DNA of 64,000 nt. Source: Bacteroidia bacterium. Lineage in GTDB: Bacteria; Bacteroidota; Bacteroidia; Chitinophagales; Chitinophagaceae. The translations under genes were made by a program, and so were the position numbers. The stretch covers positions 62,001 to 126,000 of the forward strand of contig JAUHYD010000007.1 of the NCBI GenBank assembly GCA_030426665.1, written 5' to 3'. Under the pieces are notes generated by a model. It was not told the origin of the DNA and searched no databases. It saw nothing but the letters and a program-made list of their open reading frames with translations. Positions 45,471 through 54,566 of the stretch are shown in pieces (position 1 is the stretch's first letter; every line of letters begins with the position of its first letter).

Positions 45471-46094
45471 ATGAAAATTGTATTGGAGCAGGTGGGCAAA
45501 AAGTTTCAGCGTCACCTGATATTCAAAGGTATCGACCAGACTTTCAGCACCCCACAGAGGCATGCACTTCTGGGCCCTAATGGCAGTGGCAAATCTACCC
45601 TGCTCCGCATTGTTGCAGGCATGCAGGCTCCTTCTATGGGGAAAGTGCGTTTCGAAACCGAAGGCGGTACAACTATCAACAACAACGAAATATTTAAGCA
45701 CATCAGCTTCTGTGCTCCGGGGCAGGAGTTGGTAGAAGAGCTAACTCTCCGCGAGTTTCTCGACTTTCATTTTTCCTTCAAAAAACCAATACAGTCATTT
45801 GACACAGAATCGATTATAAAAATATCTGGGTTATCGCGTTCCGCTGACCGACCTATATATGATTACTCGTCGGGCATGAAGCAGCGGGTAAAGCTACTGC
45901 AGGCAATATTCTCAGACACACCGGTATTGATGCTGGACGAACCCTGCTCAAATCTCGATGAACATGGGGTCAATCAATATCGGGAATGGATGGATAAGTA
46001 CTCCGGAGAAAAATTAGTAATCGTTGCATCTAACGACGTACGCGAGTATTATTTCTGTGACGAACGCTTGGTAATGGAAGACTATCAAAAGTAG
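45471..46094 (+). CDS. Lone ABC-transporter ATP-binding protein
   Basis: A 207-residue ATPase with Walker A GPNGSGKS (residues 35-42), signature YSSGMKQR at about 143-150, and Walker B VLMLDEP at about 160-166, followed by the D-loop SNLD. The usual switch histidine after Walker B is replaced: the sequence is VASNDVREY where most have a His (normally SHD), so catalysis may be altered. It is short (some of the C-terminal region is absent). No permease gene is adjacent; the next gene, on the other strand, is a four-helix membrane protein. The partner and the cargo are unknown. Confidence 0.88.
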   Translation: MKIVLEQVGKKFQRHLIFKGIDQTFSTPQRHALLGPNGSGKSTLLRIVAGMQAPSMGKVRFETEGGTTINNNEIFKHISFCAPGQELVEELTLREFLDFHFSFKKPIQSFDTESIIKISGLSRSADRPIYDYSSGMKQRVKLLQAIFSDTPVLMLDEPCSNLDEHGVNQYREWMDKYSGEKLVIVASNDVREYYFCDERLVMEDYQK

Positions 46095-46112
46095 CCTGAG
46101 GGCTCAGCGACA

Positions 46113-46724
46113 TTACCAGGAGTTGTCTTTCCGCTTTTCGATATTAGCAGTTACCTGCGCTGTACAAAACGAGTTAAAGTCTTCGTCGTCGACCGTATTT
46201 CCGGACACGTCAAACTGATATAACTTATTGTCAAGGCAGTTGATAGAAAGAATACCGTACTTCAACACTGCTGTATCCACATCGTGCCATGCCACAAACC
46301 GCCTACGAGAAGTAACCGGCAACTTAATACCCCCTTCATCTACCTGCACAAATACTTTTTGACCGGCACTACGCTCCCAGTACAACGAAAACAAAATAGC
46401 AGCCGTCAATACAGTAAATATTCCCGACGGAAACTTCCATTGCTCATAAAACGATAACGCTGCAATGCCACCGGCGATTAATAACTCTAAAAATCGAAAT
46501 ATAAGATTTGTACTTTTCTGAGTAAGCCAACGATTCTTAAATATAGCCAACACCAATAATACTAATCCTGCAATCAGAATAGCCCCACCCCAGAGTGGGA
46601 TATCGTAATTGTACACAGCAATGATAACGCCTGTACCCACAAATGCCAATCCACAAAACAAATGCAATGCAGTAATCTGTTGAGGTTTCACCTTATCCCC
46701 GGAAACCGGCAATTGAAATTCCAT
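46113..46724 (-). CDS. Four-helix membrane protein with C-terminal PH-like domain
   Basis: A 203-residue protein. Four hydrophobic helices at about residues 18-40, 43-61, 71-94 and 97-116 are followed by a soluble domain of about 80 residues (KVFVQVDEGGIKLP, SRRRFVAWHDVDTAVLKY, LYQFDV). This resembles bacterial PH-like domains found after membrane helices. Its 3' end abuts, convergently, the lone ABC ATPase gene. It is not obviously a permease for that ATPase. Function unknown. Confidence 0.7.
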   Translation of the reverse strand: MEFQLPVSGDKVKPQQITALHLFCGLAFVGTGVIIAVYNYDIPLWGGAILIAGLVLLVLAIFKNRWLTQKSTNLIFRFLELLIAGGIAALSFYEQWKFPSGIFTVLTAAILFSLYWERSAGQKVFVQVDEGGIKLPVTSRRRFVAWHDVDTAVLKYGILSINCLDNKLYQFDVSGNTVDDEDFNSFCTAQVTANIEKRKDNSW

Positions 46725-46793
46725 CCGGCAAAAGTAGAATAATATCGGTGGTATTGGTTATTGTCGTGTTCAATTTACTTAGAACTATTGTCG

Positions 46794-47801
46794 TTACGCT
46801 GTCATCAGGCTACAGCCACGCAAAGCACTATTATCCAACCGGCCCAGCACCTCGAATGTCCCGTCAGCTTTCAATACCCCTATATCATCAGTCGCCACGA
46901 AAGCACACGAATGTATATTTGCGAGGTCAATCACGTTGATAGCACCACTTCCTGTTGAGCGCACATCAAATGGATCATTGATATCCCTAACCAGCACCCG
47001 CATTGTGGAAGTGGCCCTAAAAACACCATCAGCTGCAGCATACGCCTGCGATAGCAGCTCGGTCATACCGTATTCTGAATGAACTGCATCCAACTGCCAT
47101 TGCTTTTTCAGGATACCGTGTACTTCGCTTCGCGTCAGCTCTTCCTTTCGCCCTTTCATACCGCCCGTTTCCATTACTATTGTGTTTTTCAGCGCCATGG
47201 GGTACGCCTCCGCAAAATCAAGCAGGGCAAAAGTCACACCCAGCAACAGCGTTTTAGTGCCTGTAAGGGCTAAAGATTGAATAGTATCGCGAAGATTTTC
47301 CCACTCATCTATATAGAATCCGCTTTTAGGGTGAGCACCGGCAGCCATCAGCGTCTTTGCCATATATACCAGGGATGCATTCTTACGCTCCAGATAGGAT
47401 GGTAGCAGCGCCAAAATACAATAATCCTCGGGTGGTCCGTAAAACTGGCGGAAGCCATTTAACAATGACTGCTCATATACTCTTTGGTCGTGTACATAAT
47501 GCCGGGACGCTTCTGCCCCCGTCGTTCCGCTACTCTCAAATACCAACTGAGCATTGTCGGTTGTGGCAGGATTAGTGAGCGGGCGGTGAGTTCTGAAAAA
47601 TGACACAGGAAGAAACGGGATATCTTCAACCGACCTTACGTTTCCCGGACGTAAGTGTATGGCGTCACAATAGGCACGATATAACTCGTTGTTGCCATAT
47701 TGATAAATAAAAAGGTTGAGAGCATTTATACCAAAATCAGCCGCTGTGCCGTTAAGTAGTTTTTCGGAATTTATTAACGCTGTTTTGTTCGGCGCTTTCA
47801 T
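46794..47801 (-). CDS. LuxE/PaaK-like acyl-protein synthetase
   Basis: A 335-residue cytosolic enzyme resembling LuxE (PF04443, ANL superfamily), which activates a carboxylic acid with ATP. Conserved segments are FLPVSFFRTH near residue 45, the AMP-binding VFESSGTTGAEASRH near residues 87-101, and VHSEYGMTELLSQAYA near 240. Known relatives are luciferase-associated acyl-protein synthetases and coenzyme-A ligases (PaaK). No lux or other substrate-linked gene is nearby, so the acid is unknown. The ATG at 47801 lies only 14 nt from the divergent lipoprotein gene, whose promoter box starts at the base after it. Confidence 0.82.
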   Translation of the reverse strand: MKAPNKTALINSEKLLNGTAADFGINALNLFIYQYGNNELYRAYCDAIHLRPGNVRSVEDIPFLPVSFFRTHRPLTNPATTDNAQLVFESSGTTGAEASRHYVHDQRVYEQSLLNGFRQFYGPPEDYCILALLPSYLERKNASLVYMAKTLMAAGAHPKSGFYIDEWENLRDTIQSLALTGTKTLLLGVTFALLDFAEAYPMALKNTIVMETGGMKGRKEELTRSEVHGILKKQWQLDAVHSEYGMTELLSQAYAAADGVFRATSTMRVLVRDINDPFDVRSTGSGAINVIDLANIHSCAFVATDDIGVLKADGTFEVLGRLDNSALRGCSLMTA

Positions 47802-47809
47802 TAACTTTG
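47802..47809 (+). promoter_or_regulatory. Bacteroidota -7 box (TAACTTTG), leaderless position
   Basis: TAACTTTG matches TAnnTTTG and ends five bases before the ATG at 47815. The start codon of the divergent LuxE-like gene is directly adjacent (47799-47801), so the two genes share an extremely short intergenic space. A TG element is 19 bases upstream. Confidence 0.5.
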
Positions 47810-47814
47810 GTAGT

Positions 47815-48285
47815 ATGAAGGTTCGTTATATATTGTACTTGTTGGCTGTGACAATCGTTGGTGCTTCGTGTCAGAAAAACAACATGTCAAAGATACCGCA
47901 AATAACGCTAAAGAGTTTCGGACCTCCCTCCGTTGAAGTTAACAAAGACACTGCATTTCTGGTGTTTAGTCTGCAAGATGGTGATGCGGATTTGGGCCAC
48001 GACCCCAGATCGGGTACATATGACATTTTCATAAAAGACTTTCGATACGACACCGGCTATGCAGGTTATTTCTTTCCTGAAATCAGTGATGAAGTAAAAG
48101 ACCCGAATAAAGGGCTCAAAGGGACATGTACATTTATGTTCGCACCGTTTGTCCTTACTCCTCGATTAGACAGCATCCACATTGCTACCGGAGACACAAC
48201 GCACTTCGAGGTATATATCATGGACCTGGCGGGCAATACCAGCAACCATATCATCACTAATAGTGTAATCATGACAGTGCCCTAA
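47815..48285 (+). CDS. Small exported lipoprotein
   Basis: A 156-residue lipoprotein. The start at 47815 opens MKVRYILYLLAVTIVGASCQKNN, with lipidation at Cys19; a longer frame upstream runs through the divergent gene. The mature domain has beta strands (ITLKSFGPPSVEVNKDTAFL, FSLQDGDADLGHD, THFEVYIMDLAGNTS), resembling an immunoglobulin-like or calcium-binding fold with several Asp/Asn, but I do not recognise a family. It sits between two divergent/convergent neighbours, alone. Confidence 0.78.
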   Translation: MKVRYILYLLAVTIVGASCQKNNMSKIPQITLKSFGPPSVEVNKDTAFLVFSLQDGDADLGHDPRSGTYDIFIKDFRYDTGYAGYFFPEISDEVKDPNKGLKGTCTFMFAPFVLTPRLDSIHIATGDTTHFEVYIMDLAGNTSNHIITNSVIMTVP

Positions 48286-49362
48286 TCAAATAATCTGTCC
48301 TTGAGCATGTGAACTTCCTATATGCCGCTCGAGCCTGTCTTTGATAATATATAGTGGCGAGGCTACAGCATTTATGTACTGAAAATTTCCCTCACGGTCA
48401 TTTTTGATAGACAATTGAATACCGCTGGCTTCACTCTGAATAGCGTTTACCACATACTTACCCAGCATATTGTCATAAAACAAATACGGTGCACCCGACG
48501 AACCAAACCGGAAATACCCCTTTATTAGATACCTATACCCTTCAAACAAATAATTCCCACCAATATCATCCTGAAAGGCTCCGAAATGGTCCAGCATACC
48601 TTCTATCTTCGCCTGATTAAGTAAACGGCCTGTGGGGCCACCCGGAGAACTCTGTAAACAATGGAGCGTTCCAGCATCCTCTTCCAGAAAATCAAAATTG
48701 ATGGGCAATGATGGAATTTTGTCTACAATTTCCTTTGGTGTATCTACCAGTCGATAAAGCGCAATGTCCTCGCCATAATAAGCTTCAACCAGCTCTACCG
48801 GCAACAAAAATGTGTGCCGCTGCAAGTTATTTTCGAACATGACCTGAGTGCTGTCAAACATTGCAGTTACATCTGCGTCATTATAAAACAGGTTGTTCCG
48901 AAAGTGAAAGACAATGTGTGGCTGGCATATTTTCTTTTCCGCCATTGTTACCCAACGGGTATCAAATCGCTTCTGCTTAAGGATGGCGGCAATAGAGTTC
49001 AGTACATTCTGATCTCCATTCACCAGATATTTTTTTCCGGTGTAGTCATCTGTAAAGTAATACTGCTCCATCAACCTGTTTTGCGACCCGTCCAGTTTCG
49101 CCAAAACCTCACGGTCATATATCTCTTTAGGGATAGACTTAAAGAAACCTGCCTGGATTCTCAGATTATGCGCCACACTCAAAAAATAGCCATCACCTAT
49201 ATGAAACGTGCATATATTATTCTCAAAAGTCCTCTTTTCAGGTTCGTTGGGGTTATATACCCACATTATTCGTTGTAGTGGCGACGACTGTTCGTCAATC
49301 AAACTTACTCTCTTATGGACTGCGTCGTTGCTTTCGCTATTAGAATCGAGATGTACAAACAT
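48286..49362 (-). CDS. Trypsin-fold protein without signal peptide
   Basis: A 358-residue protein in which a chymotrypsin-like triad can be seen: His65 in YFLSVAHNL, Asp199 in YGEDIALYRL, and Ser289 in RFGSSGAPYLF (GxSG). The order and spacing fit an S1-type serine peptidase. There is no signal peptide: the N-terminus is acidic and polar (MFVHLDSNSESNDAV), so it is probably cytosolic, unlike most bacterial trypsin-fold enzymes. The start at the ATG at 49362 is preferred; an in-frame TTG lies 11 codons upstream. It stands alone, convergent with the lipoprotein gene. Possible roles include a proteolytic effector (in the spirit of defence-associated trypsin-like proteins), but there is no such partner here. 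Confidence 0.75.
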   Translation of the reverse strand: MFVHLDSNSESNDAVHKRVSLIDEQSSPLQRIMWVYNPNEPEKRTFENNICTFHIGDGYFLSVAHNLRIQAGFFKSIPKEIYDREVLAKLDGSQNRLMEQYYFTDDYTGKKYLVNGDQNVLNSIAAILKQKRFDTRWVTMAEKKICQPHIVFHFRNNLFYNDADVTAMFDSTQVMFENNLQRHTFLLPVELVEAYYGEDIALYRLVDTPKEIVDKIPSLPINFDFLEEDAGTLHCLQSSPGGPTGRLLNQAKIEGMLDHFGAFQDDIGGNYLFEGYRYLIKGYFRFGSSGAPYLFYDNMLGKYVVNAIQSEASGIQLSIKNDREGNFQYINAVASPLYIIKDRLERHIGSSHAQGQII

Positions 49363-49563
49363 AAATTCATTTTTTATTGCGCTATATGCTATCAACTAAA
49401 CTAATACTCCCTTAATAAATCAGGGCAAGTACCAGCCAATTCAATTTTGTCTGCTAAAGTAGTCAATCTGCCCACAAAGCAAATTAGAATGATTGAAAAA
49501 CAAACTATGTCAATTTCAAGTCACGAACCTTTAACCTAAATCTGCGTAACTTGCAGGTAGATT

Positions 49564-50766
49564 ATGTCACTGAAAGGAAAAAAAATAATTGTTGCCGTTA
49601 CCGGTAGTATTGCGGCTTATAAAACACCGCACTTTGTTCGTTTGTTGGTGAAGGCAGGCGCTAAAGTAAAAGTTTTGCTAACCGACGCTGCCGGACAGTT
49701 TGTGAGTCCGCTTTCGCTGGCAACAGTATCCGGCAACCCGGTATTGTCTTCTGTAACCGACGGCGCTTCATGGAACAATCATGTAGAATTAGGATTGTGG
49801 GCAGATGCTATGGTAATTGCCCCTTGTAGTGCAAACACACTCGGAAAACTCGCATCCGGGCTATGCGATAACATAATCTGCGCTGTCTATTTATCCGCAC
49901 GATGCCCTGTTTTTATTGCCCCGGCTATGGACGAAGACATGTGGAAGCACCCTTCTACCCGAAGAAATATCGAAACAGTCAGATCTTATGGCAACCACAT
50001 AATTCCGACCGAGTTCGGTGAACTTGCAAGTGGACTGGTTGGAGAAGGGCGCATGGCAGAGCCGGAGAACATACTAAGCTTATTATCTGACTTCTTTGTA
50101 AACAAAGGAAAATTGGAAGGCCTTACCGCATTAGTTACTGCAGGTCCTACCTACGAACGAATTGACCCTGTGCGCTTTATCGGCAATTTCTCGACAGGCA
50201 AGATGGGTATTTCCATTGCTGATGAACTTGCAGATGCAGGTGCCAATGTAACCTTGGTTTTGGGCCCCACGAGCCGCAGACCGGAAAACCCATCAATAAA
50301 CGTCATTTCAGTAGAAAGTGCCGATGAAATGTATGCTGCGGTGTTGGAAATTAGCAACCAAACGGATATAGCTGTACTCTCAGCTGCCGTAGCTGACTAC
50401 AAAGCGGAAACAATTGCGGATAATAAAATAAAAAAGAAAACAGACGATTTGAGCATATCGCTCACAAAGACAAAGGACATACTCGGCTCGCTGGGCAAAA
50501 TAAAACATCCGTCTCAAACGTTAGTAGGCTTTGCATTAGAAACAGAAAACGAAGTAGCTCATGCACAAAAAAAGTTGACAGAAAAAAATGCAGACATGAT
50601 AGCTCTAAACTCGTTAAACGATACAGGTGCAGGGTTCGGTCATGATACAAACAAGATTACTTTACTTAAACGAGACAATACCGTAAACAGCCTCCCACTT
50701 ATGAGCAAAAAAGAGGCTGCTAAAGCCATTGTTGACCAAATAATTGAGCTAAGAAATGCGAAATAG
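49564..50766 (+). CDS. coaBC: Bifunctional CoaBC (phosphopantothenoylcysteine synthetase/decarboxylase)
   Basis: A 400-residue enzyme for two steps of coenzyme A synthesis. The N-terminal flavin-dependent CoaC decarboxylase (1-180) shows the TGSIAAYK segment, the catalytic His73 in NNHVELG, and APAMDEDMW. The C-terminal CoaB ligase (about 185-400) shows VTAGPTYERIDPVRFIGNFS, NFSTGKMG, AVADYK and the ATP/CTP-binding IKKKTDDLSI. The length is typical. Its stop codon is overlapped by 11 nt by the next gene (DUF4835), a conserved neighbour pair in Bacteroidota, so the two are coupled. The leader holds a TAACTTG box shortly before the ATG. Confidence 0.96.
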   Translation: MSLKGKKIIVAVTGSIAAYKTPHFVRLLVKAGAKVKVLLTDAAGQFVSPLSLATVSGNPVLSSVTDGASWNNHVELGLWADAMVIAPCSANTLGKLASGLCDNIICAVYLSARCPVFIAPAMDEDMWKHPSTRRNIETVRSYGNHIIPTEFGELASGLVGEGRMAEPENILSLLSDFFVNKGKLEGLTALVTAGPTYERIDPVRFIGNFSTGKMGISIADELADAGANVTLVLGPTSRRPENPSINVISVESADEMYAAVLEISNQTDIAVLSAAVADYKAETIADNKIKKKTDDLSISLTKTKDILGSLGKIKHPSQTLVGFALETENEVAHAQKKLTEKNADMIALNSLNDTGAGFGHDTNKITLLKRDNTVNSLPLMSKKEAAKAIVDQIIELRNAK

Positions 50767-51688
50767 CCTAATAATCCTTTTTACTGTATTGTTTCTATCC
50801 GGCGCATCTACCTACGCGCAGGAGCTAAACTGCAAAGTCACAATAAGGCACGATAAACTCACAGGTAGCGGCGTAGACCCACAAGTGTTTACAAGCATGG
50901 AGAAGTCAATTTCGGAATTTATGAATAACCGGAAGTGGACGACAGACGAATTCAAATCGGAAGAGAGAATTGAATGTAATTTCTTCATCAATCTGATATC
51001 AGCCAATGTAGGCGGAGACCAGAATGGGTTTTCGGGAACACTTAGTGTGCAAGCAACACGACCGGTTTACAACGCATCGTACTCATCAACTATCGTTAAC
51101 TATGTAGATAAGGACTTCACTTTCAAATATTCACAATTCAACCCGTTAAACTTCAACGATAATCGTGTAAATGGAATAGATGCCCTTACTTCTAACCTGA
51201 CCGCCACCCTTGCCTACTATGCTTATATCATCATTGGTCTGGACTATGACAGTTTTGAGCTAAAAGGCGGCACCGCCATTCTCGACAAGGCAAAAAACAT
51301 TGTTCGAAATGCACCGGAAGGAAACGGCATCAGTGGATGGAAGCCGGTTGAAAACAATAAAAACAGATATTGGATAATCGACCAACTGCTCAATCAGCGC
51401 TTCGAAGACGTAAGAAGCTTTTGGTATATGATGCACAGGGAAGGTTTAGACAGCATGACATATAAGCCTGAAAATGCCCGCACACGTATACTGACTAATA
51501 TTAAGCAACTCTACAAGGTAAACAGAACCAACCCCAGCTCAATTCTCATGCAATTTATTTTCAATGCAAAAAGTAACGAGTTTATTCATTTGCTTGAGTT
51601 AACGCCTAAGAAAGAGCGACCTCAGTACATCACATTGTTATCGGTGTTGGATGTAGCAAATTCTGCAAAATATAAAGCCTTGCAGTAA
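50756..51688 (+). CDS. DUF4835 protein (PorD-like, type IX secretion-associated)
   Basis: A 310-residue exported protein (signal peptide MRNSLIILFTVLFLSGASTYAQ) of the DUF4835 family, which appears restricted to Bacteroidota. The family is often annotated PorD, an accessory protein of type IX secretion, but I recall this from annotation and not from a mechanism. The family features visible are the NCKVTIRHDKLTG opening, the FFINLISANVGGDQNGFSG segment and YIIIGLDYDSFELKGG. It overlaps coaBC by 11 nt and is followed 49 nt later by a DUF4296 lipoprotein gene. The presence of T9SS cargo in the window (18051, 27013) is consistent with this role. Confidence 0.85.
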   Translation: MRNSLIILFTVLFLSGASTYAQELNCKVTIRHDKLTGSGVDPQVFTSMEKSISEFMNNRKWTTDEFKSEERIECNFFINLISANVGGDQNGFSGTLSVQATRPVYNASYSSTIVNYVDKDFTFKYSQFNPLNFNDNRVNGIDALTSNLTATLAYYAYIIIGLDYDSFELKGGTAILDKAKNIVRNAPEGNGISGWKPVENNKNRYWIIDQLLNQRFEDVRSFWYMMHREGLDSMTYKPENARTRILTNIKQLYKVNRTNPSSILMQFIFNAKSNEFIHLLELTPKKERPQYITLLSVLDVANSAKYKALQ

Positions 51689-51737
51689 CGTACACTACCG
51701 TGTCATTAATCACACCAAGACTTAAAAATAAATCTGC

Positions 51738-52091
51738 ATGTCAAAAATATTCGTATTGCTTTTGTCTATCTGTTTTTTACTTTCTTCCTGTGAAGGGGAC
51801 GACAAAGAGGGCAAACATATCCCAAAAGAAAAAATGGAAAAAATAATGCTGGATATTAACCTCGCAGAGGCTTACAGTGCAATGGTGAAAGATAGCCTAC
51901 AGAAAGCAGGTGTTAAAAACATAGACTCCCTTTCTGACTTCTACAAAGATATTTTTGCGCACTACAACATCACCCGCGAGGAATTTCAGGAAAGTATGAA
52001 TTGGTACAAAAACCACCCTGAAGACCTTGATTCGGTTGTAAATAATTTAGCGCCGGTTATCAACAAGATGCAACTGCCAGTGAAACTGTAG
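51738..52091 (+). CDS. DUF4296 lipoprotein
   Basis: A 117-residue lipoprotein (MSKIFVLLLSICFLLSSCEGDD, lipidation Cys at residue 18). The mature part is helical: KEKMEKIMLDINLAEAYSAM, then DFYKDIFAHYNITREEFQES, a pattern typical of the DUF4296 family of Bacteroidota. The ATG is preceded by TAAATCTGC, a weak promoter-like box, so it may be transcribed with or separately from DUF4835. Family function is unknown; it is probably at the outer membrane or periplasmic face. Confidence 0.85.
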   Translation: MSKIFVLLLSICFLLSSCEGDDKEGKHIPKEKMEKIMLDINLAEAYSAMVKDSLQKAGVKNIDSLSDFYKDIFAHYNITREEFQESMNWYKNHPEDLDSVVNNLAPVINKMQLPVKL

Positions 52092-52101
52092 CATCACCAC
52101 C

Positions 52102-52506
52102 CTACCAGACGAAGGTCAGGCTTTTAATACAATCCGGATGTAAGCTCTCAAAAACCGGGCAGGTTCTAGCTATGTGTTCGATAATTGACTTTTGTTTGTT
52201 GGTGTAGATGCGATTTTCCGGAAACTTTAAAACAACGGCAATTTCACCAATTTTTCTTGGGCTTGAAGTCATCATCTTAGTGACGTCACAAACTGCGCCA
52301 TCAATATTAATGTCATGAACCGGCCCTGCTATACCAATAGTAGTCAAAATGCATGAAGCTAAAGCAACAGCTACAAGGTCAGTCGGAGAGAATCTGGCAC
52401 CCTTTCCTTTATTATCGATGGGCGCGTCTGTTTCAATTTTACTCCCTGAGTGCAGGTGCACAGCACTTGTACGCAAGTCGCCTGTGTATGTTACTTGTGC
52501 GGTCAT
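52102..52506 (-). CDS. OsmC/Ohr-family peroxide-reducing protein
   Basis: A 134-residue cytosolic protein of the OsmC/Ohr family. The two redox cysteines are present: Cys52 in LASCILTT and Cys116 in TCPVFESLHP. In Ohr/OsmC, these reduce organic hydroperoxides with a dithiol mechanism. The GARFSPTDLVAVALASC segment is the family's classical loop. The length is typical for the short YhfA-like subgroup. It stands alone on the minus strand, convergent with the DUF4296 gene. A stress-response role is likely, in parallel with the peroxiredoxin at 5700. Confidence 0.92.
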   Translation of the reverse strand: MTAQVTYTGDLRTSAVHLHSGSKIETDAPIDNKGKGARFSPTDLVAVALASCILTTIGIAGPVHDINIDGAVCDVTKMMTSSPRKIGEIAVVLKFPENRIYTNKQKSIIEHIARTCPVFESLHPDCIKSLTFVW

Positions 52507-52604
52507 TAGTTGGTATTTTCTGTTAAAATTGCAAAATTAACGAATAAGCGTTCGAAGTTTATTTTTTTGATTGCCTGACAATCGCTAATTTTATTAACTG
52601 TGTT

Positions 52605-53429
52605 ATGACATTTATCTCTAAAGTTATTCTGTCGGGAATGGTATGTATGGGCATTATTGCTACCTCATCGGCGCAGAGTGCTTTCTCGGTGAGGCTCGAC
52701 TCGCTGAGAAAAACATCATCCTACACCCAAAATAGAAGAAAACCCAGAGGCCCGAAACCAATCAAAAAAGAAGTAAGTTTCGGGTACCGCTTGCATACAA
52801 ACGGATGGAGTATATACACAGATATCGGCAAGGTCAAATCTCGAAGCTACAGAATGTCCGACAAATTTTATCGCGTCAACTTCTGGCAGATTGAGTTATC
52901 TGAAAAAAAAGACCCGAAACAGGAAAAACTTACCGCAGACCAAAACACATCGGGCAACACCAGCAACTACTGCTACGGAAAAATCAATAACTTTTACGCA
53001 GTAAAGTTGGGGTATGGTGTCCGTAAACTAATAGCCGGAAAGCCGGATCCCGGCGCTGTATCTATTCATTGGGCAGGAGTGTTATCCGGTTCGTTGGGTA
53101 TGTTAAAACCATATTACTTAAACGTGTACAGCGACCCGAATGCGATAAAATACTCCGACGCAACTCAAGGCAACTTCCTCGACCAACGATTAATATTAGG
53201 AAGTGCAGGTTTCGGAACCGGTCTGAGCGAGCTGAAAATGATACCCGGCGGACATATTAAGTCTATGCTTCATTTTGACTTTGCTGCCAATCGCAAAAGT
53301 GTAATGGCGATTGAAACCGGGTTTAGTTTTGATTATTATGCCGAGCCTATTGCCATTATGGCAAACCAAAAGGCAGAACCATACTTTTTTGACATTTTCG
53401 TTGCCTTTCAATTTGGCAAACGTTGGTGA
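52605..53429 (+). CDS. Exported outer-membrane-like protein upstream of lipA
   Basis: A 274-residue exported protein (signal peptide [25 protein letters not shown]). The mature sequence has a short basic start ([13 protein letters not shown]) and then beta strands ([54 protein letters not shown]), with an aromatic C-terminus, as in an outer-membrane barrel. No domain is recognised. lipA starts 22 nt downstream, so they may be co-transcribed, although lipA has a promoter-like TAATTTG box in the gap. Confidence 0.75.
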   Translation: MTFISKVILSGMVCMGIIATSSAQSAFSVRLDSLRKTSSYTQNRRKPRGPKPIKKEVSFGYRLHTNGWSIYTDIGKVKSRSYRMSDKFYRVNFWQIELSEKKDPKQEKLTADQNTSGNTSNYCYGKINNFYAVKLGYGVRKLIAGKPDPGAVSIHWAGVLSGSLGMLKPYYLNVYSDPNAIKYSDATQGNFLDQRLILGSAGFGTGLSELKMIPGGHIKSMLHFDFAANRKSVMAIETGFSFDYYAEPIAIMANQKAEPYFFDIFVAFQFGKRW

Positions 53430-53451
53430 TGATTGTAATTTGCACGCAATT

Positions 53452-54393
53452 ATGCAGGAACTTCCAGTAATTAATCCATCTGATAACGTTGCCGAGGGTA
53501 GAACTAAGAAACCCAATTGGCTGCGAGTGAAATTACCGATAGGCGAAAGCTACCGCCATGTACGGAAGTTGGTAGACACACACAAACTCCATACTATTTG
53601 CGAGAGTGGCAACTGCCCCAATATGGGAGAGTGTTGGGGAGAAGGCACCGCAACATTCATGATACTTGGCAATATTTGCACCAGGTCATGCGGCTTTTGT
53701 GCAGTTGCGACCGGCCGGCCGGACCCCGTCGATTGGGATGAACCCCAACGGGTTGCAGAGGCTATTCACCTGATGAAAGTGAAACATGCCGTTATCACTT
53801 CTGTTGACAGAGATGAATTGAAAGATGGCGGTTCAATTATATGGGCGAATACAGTAAAAGCTGTTCGTGCCTTGAACCCTGAAACAACCTTAGAAACGCT
53901 TATTCCTGACTTCAAGGGCGACACAGATAACCTTCAAAGAATAATTGATGTTGCGCCCGAAGTAGTATCTCATAATGTAGAAACTGTAGAAAGACTAACC
54001 AGAAAAGTACGTATCCAGGCTAAGTATCATAGAAGCATGGAAGTAATAAGAAACCTGAAAGCAGGTGGTATGCGCACCAAAAGCGGCATCATGCTGGGAT
54101 TGGGCGAGGAAAAAGAAGAAGTATTGCAGACATTGCAGGACCTTGCCGACAATGGATGTGATGTAGTAACAATGGGGCAATATCTGCAACCGACCCAAAA
54201 ACATCTGCCTGTGGCTCGTTTTGTTCACCCCGACGAATTTGCATTTTATCGGGAAGAAGGATATAAAATGGGCTTAGACTATGTAGAAAGTGGGCCGCTT
54301 GTGCGTTCTTCCTATCATAGCGAAAGACATGTAATTGCCGGCAAAGGCCGCGAAACATGGCTGAAAGAAAATGAGAACACGCTTACAGCATAG
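53452..54393 (+). CDS. lipA: Lipoyl synthase
   Basis: A 313-residue radical-SAM enzyme inserting two sulfur atoms into octanoyl groups of lipoyl-dependent proteins. Both iron-sulfur sites are visible: the auxiliary cluster cysteines Cys50, Cys55 and Cys61 in [12 protein letters not shown], and the radical-SAM cluster Cys76, Cys80 and Cys83 in CTRSCGFC. The C-terminal RSSYHSE motif contributes the Ser ligand. The start at the ATG at 53452 gives the usual length; a longer frame overlaps the upstream gene and lacks support. It acts in the cytosol on the E2 subunits of pyruvate dehydrogenase, 2-oxoglutarate dehydrogenase and others. Confidence 0.97.
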   Translation: MQELPVINPSDNVAEGRTKKPNWLRVKLPIGESYRHVRKLVDTHKLHTICESGNCPNMGECWGEGTATFMILGNICTRSCGFCAVATGRPDPVDWDEPQRVAEAIHLMKVKHAVITSVDRDELKDGGSIIWANTVKAVRALNPETTLETLIPDFKGDTDNLQRIIDVAPEVVSHNVETVERLTRKVRIQAKYHRSMEVIRNLKAGGMRTKSGIMLGLGEEKEEVLQTLQDLADNGCDVVTMGQYLQPTQKHLPVARFVHPDEFAFYREEGYKMGLDYVESGPLVRSSYHSERHVIAGKGRETWLKENENTLTA

Positions 54394-54566
54394 ATTTCAG
54401 CAAATTTGTTCCCGGCGCGTATGACGTTTGTGCACCAATCTGCCGGTAGTTGTCATTAATTTTGCGATTTTTGAAAAAAGGGTTTTTATTTGACAATTTT
54501 TATACTAATTTTATACCCAAGCTAATCACAAAACAGAAACATAATTTACAAACAAAAACTAACCGT

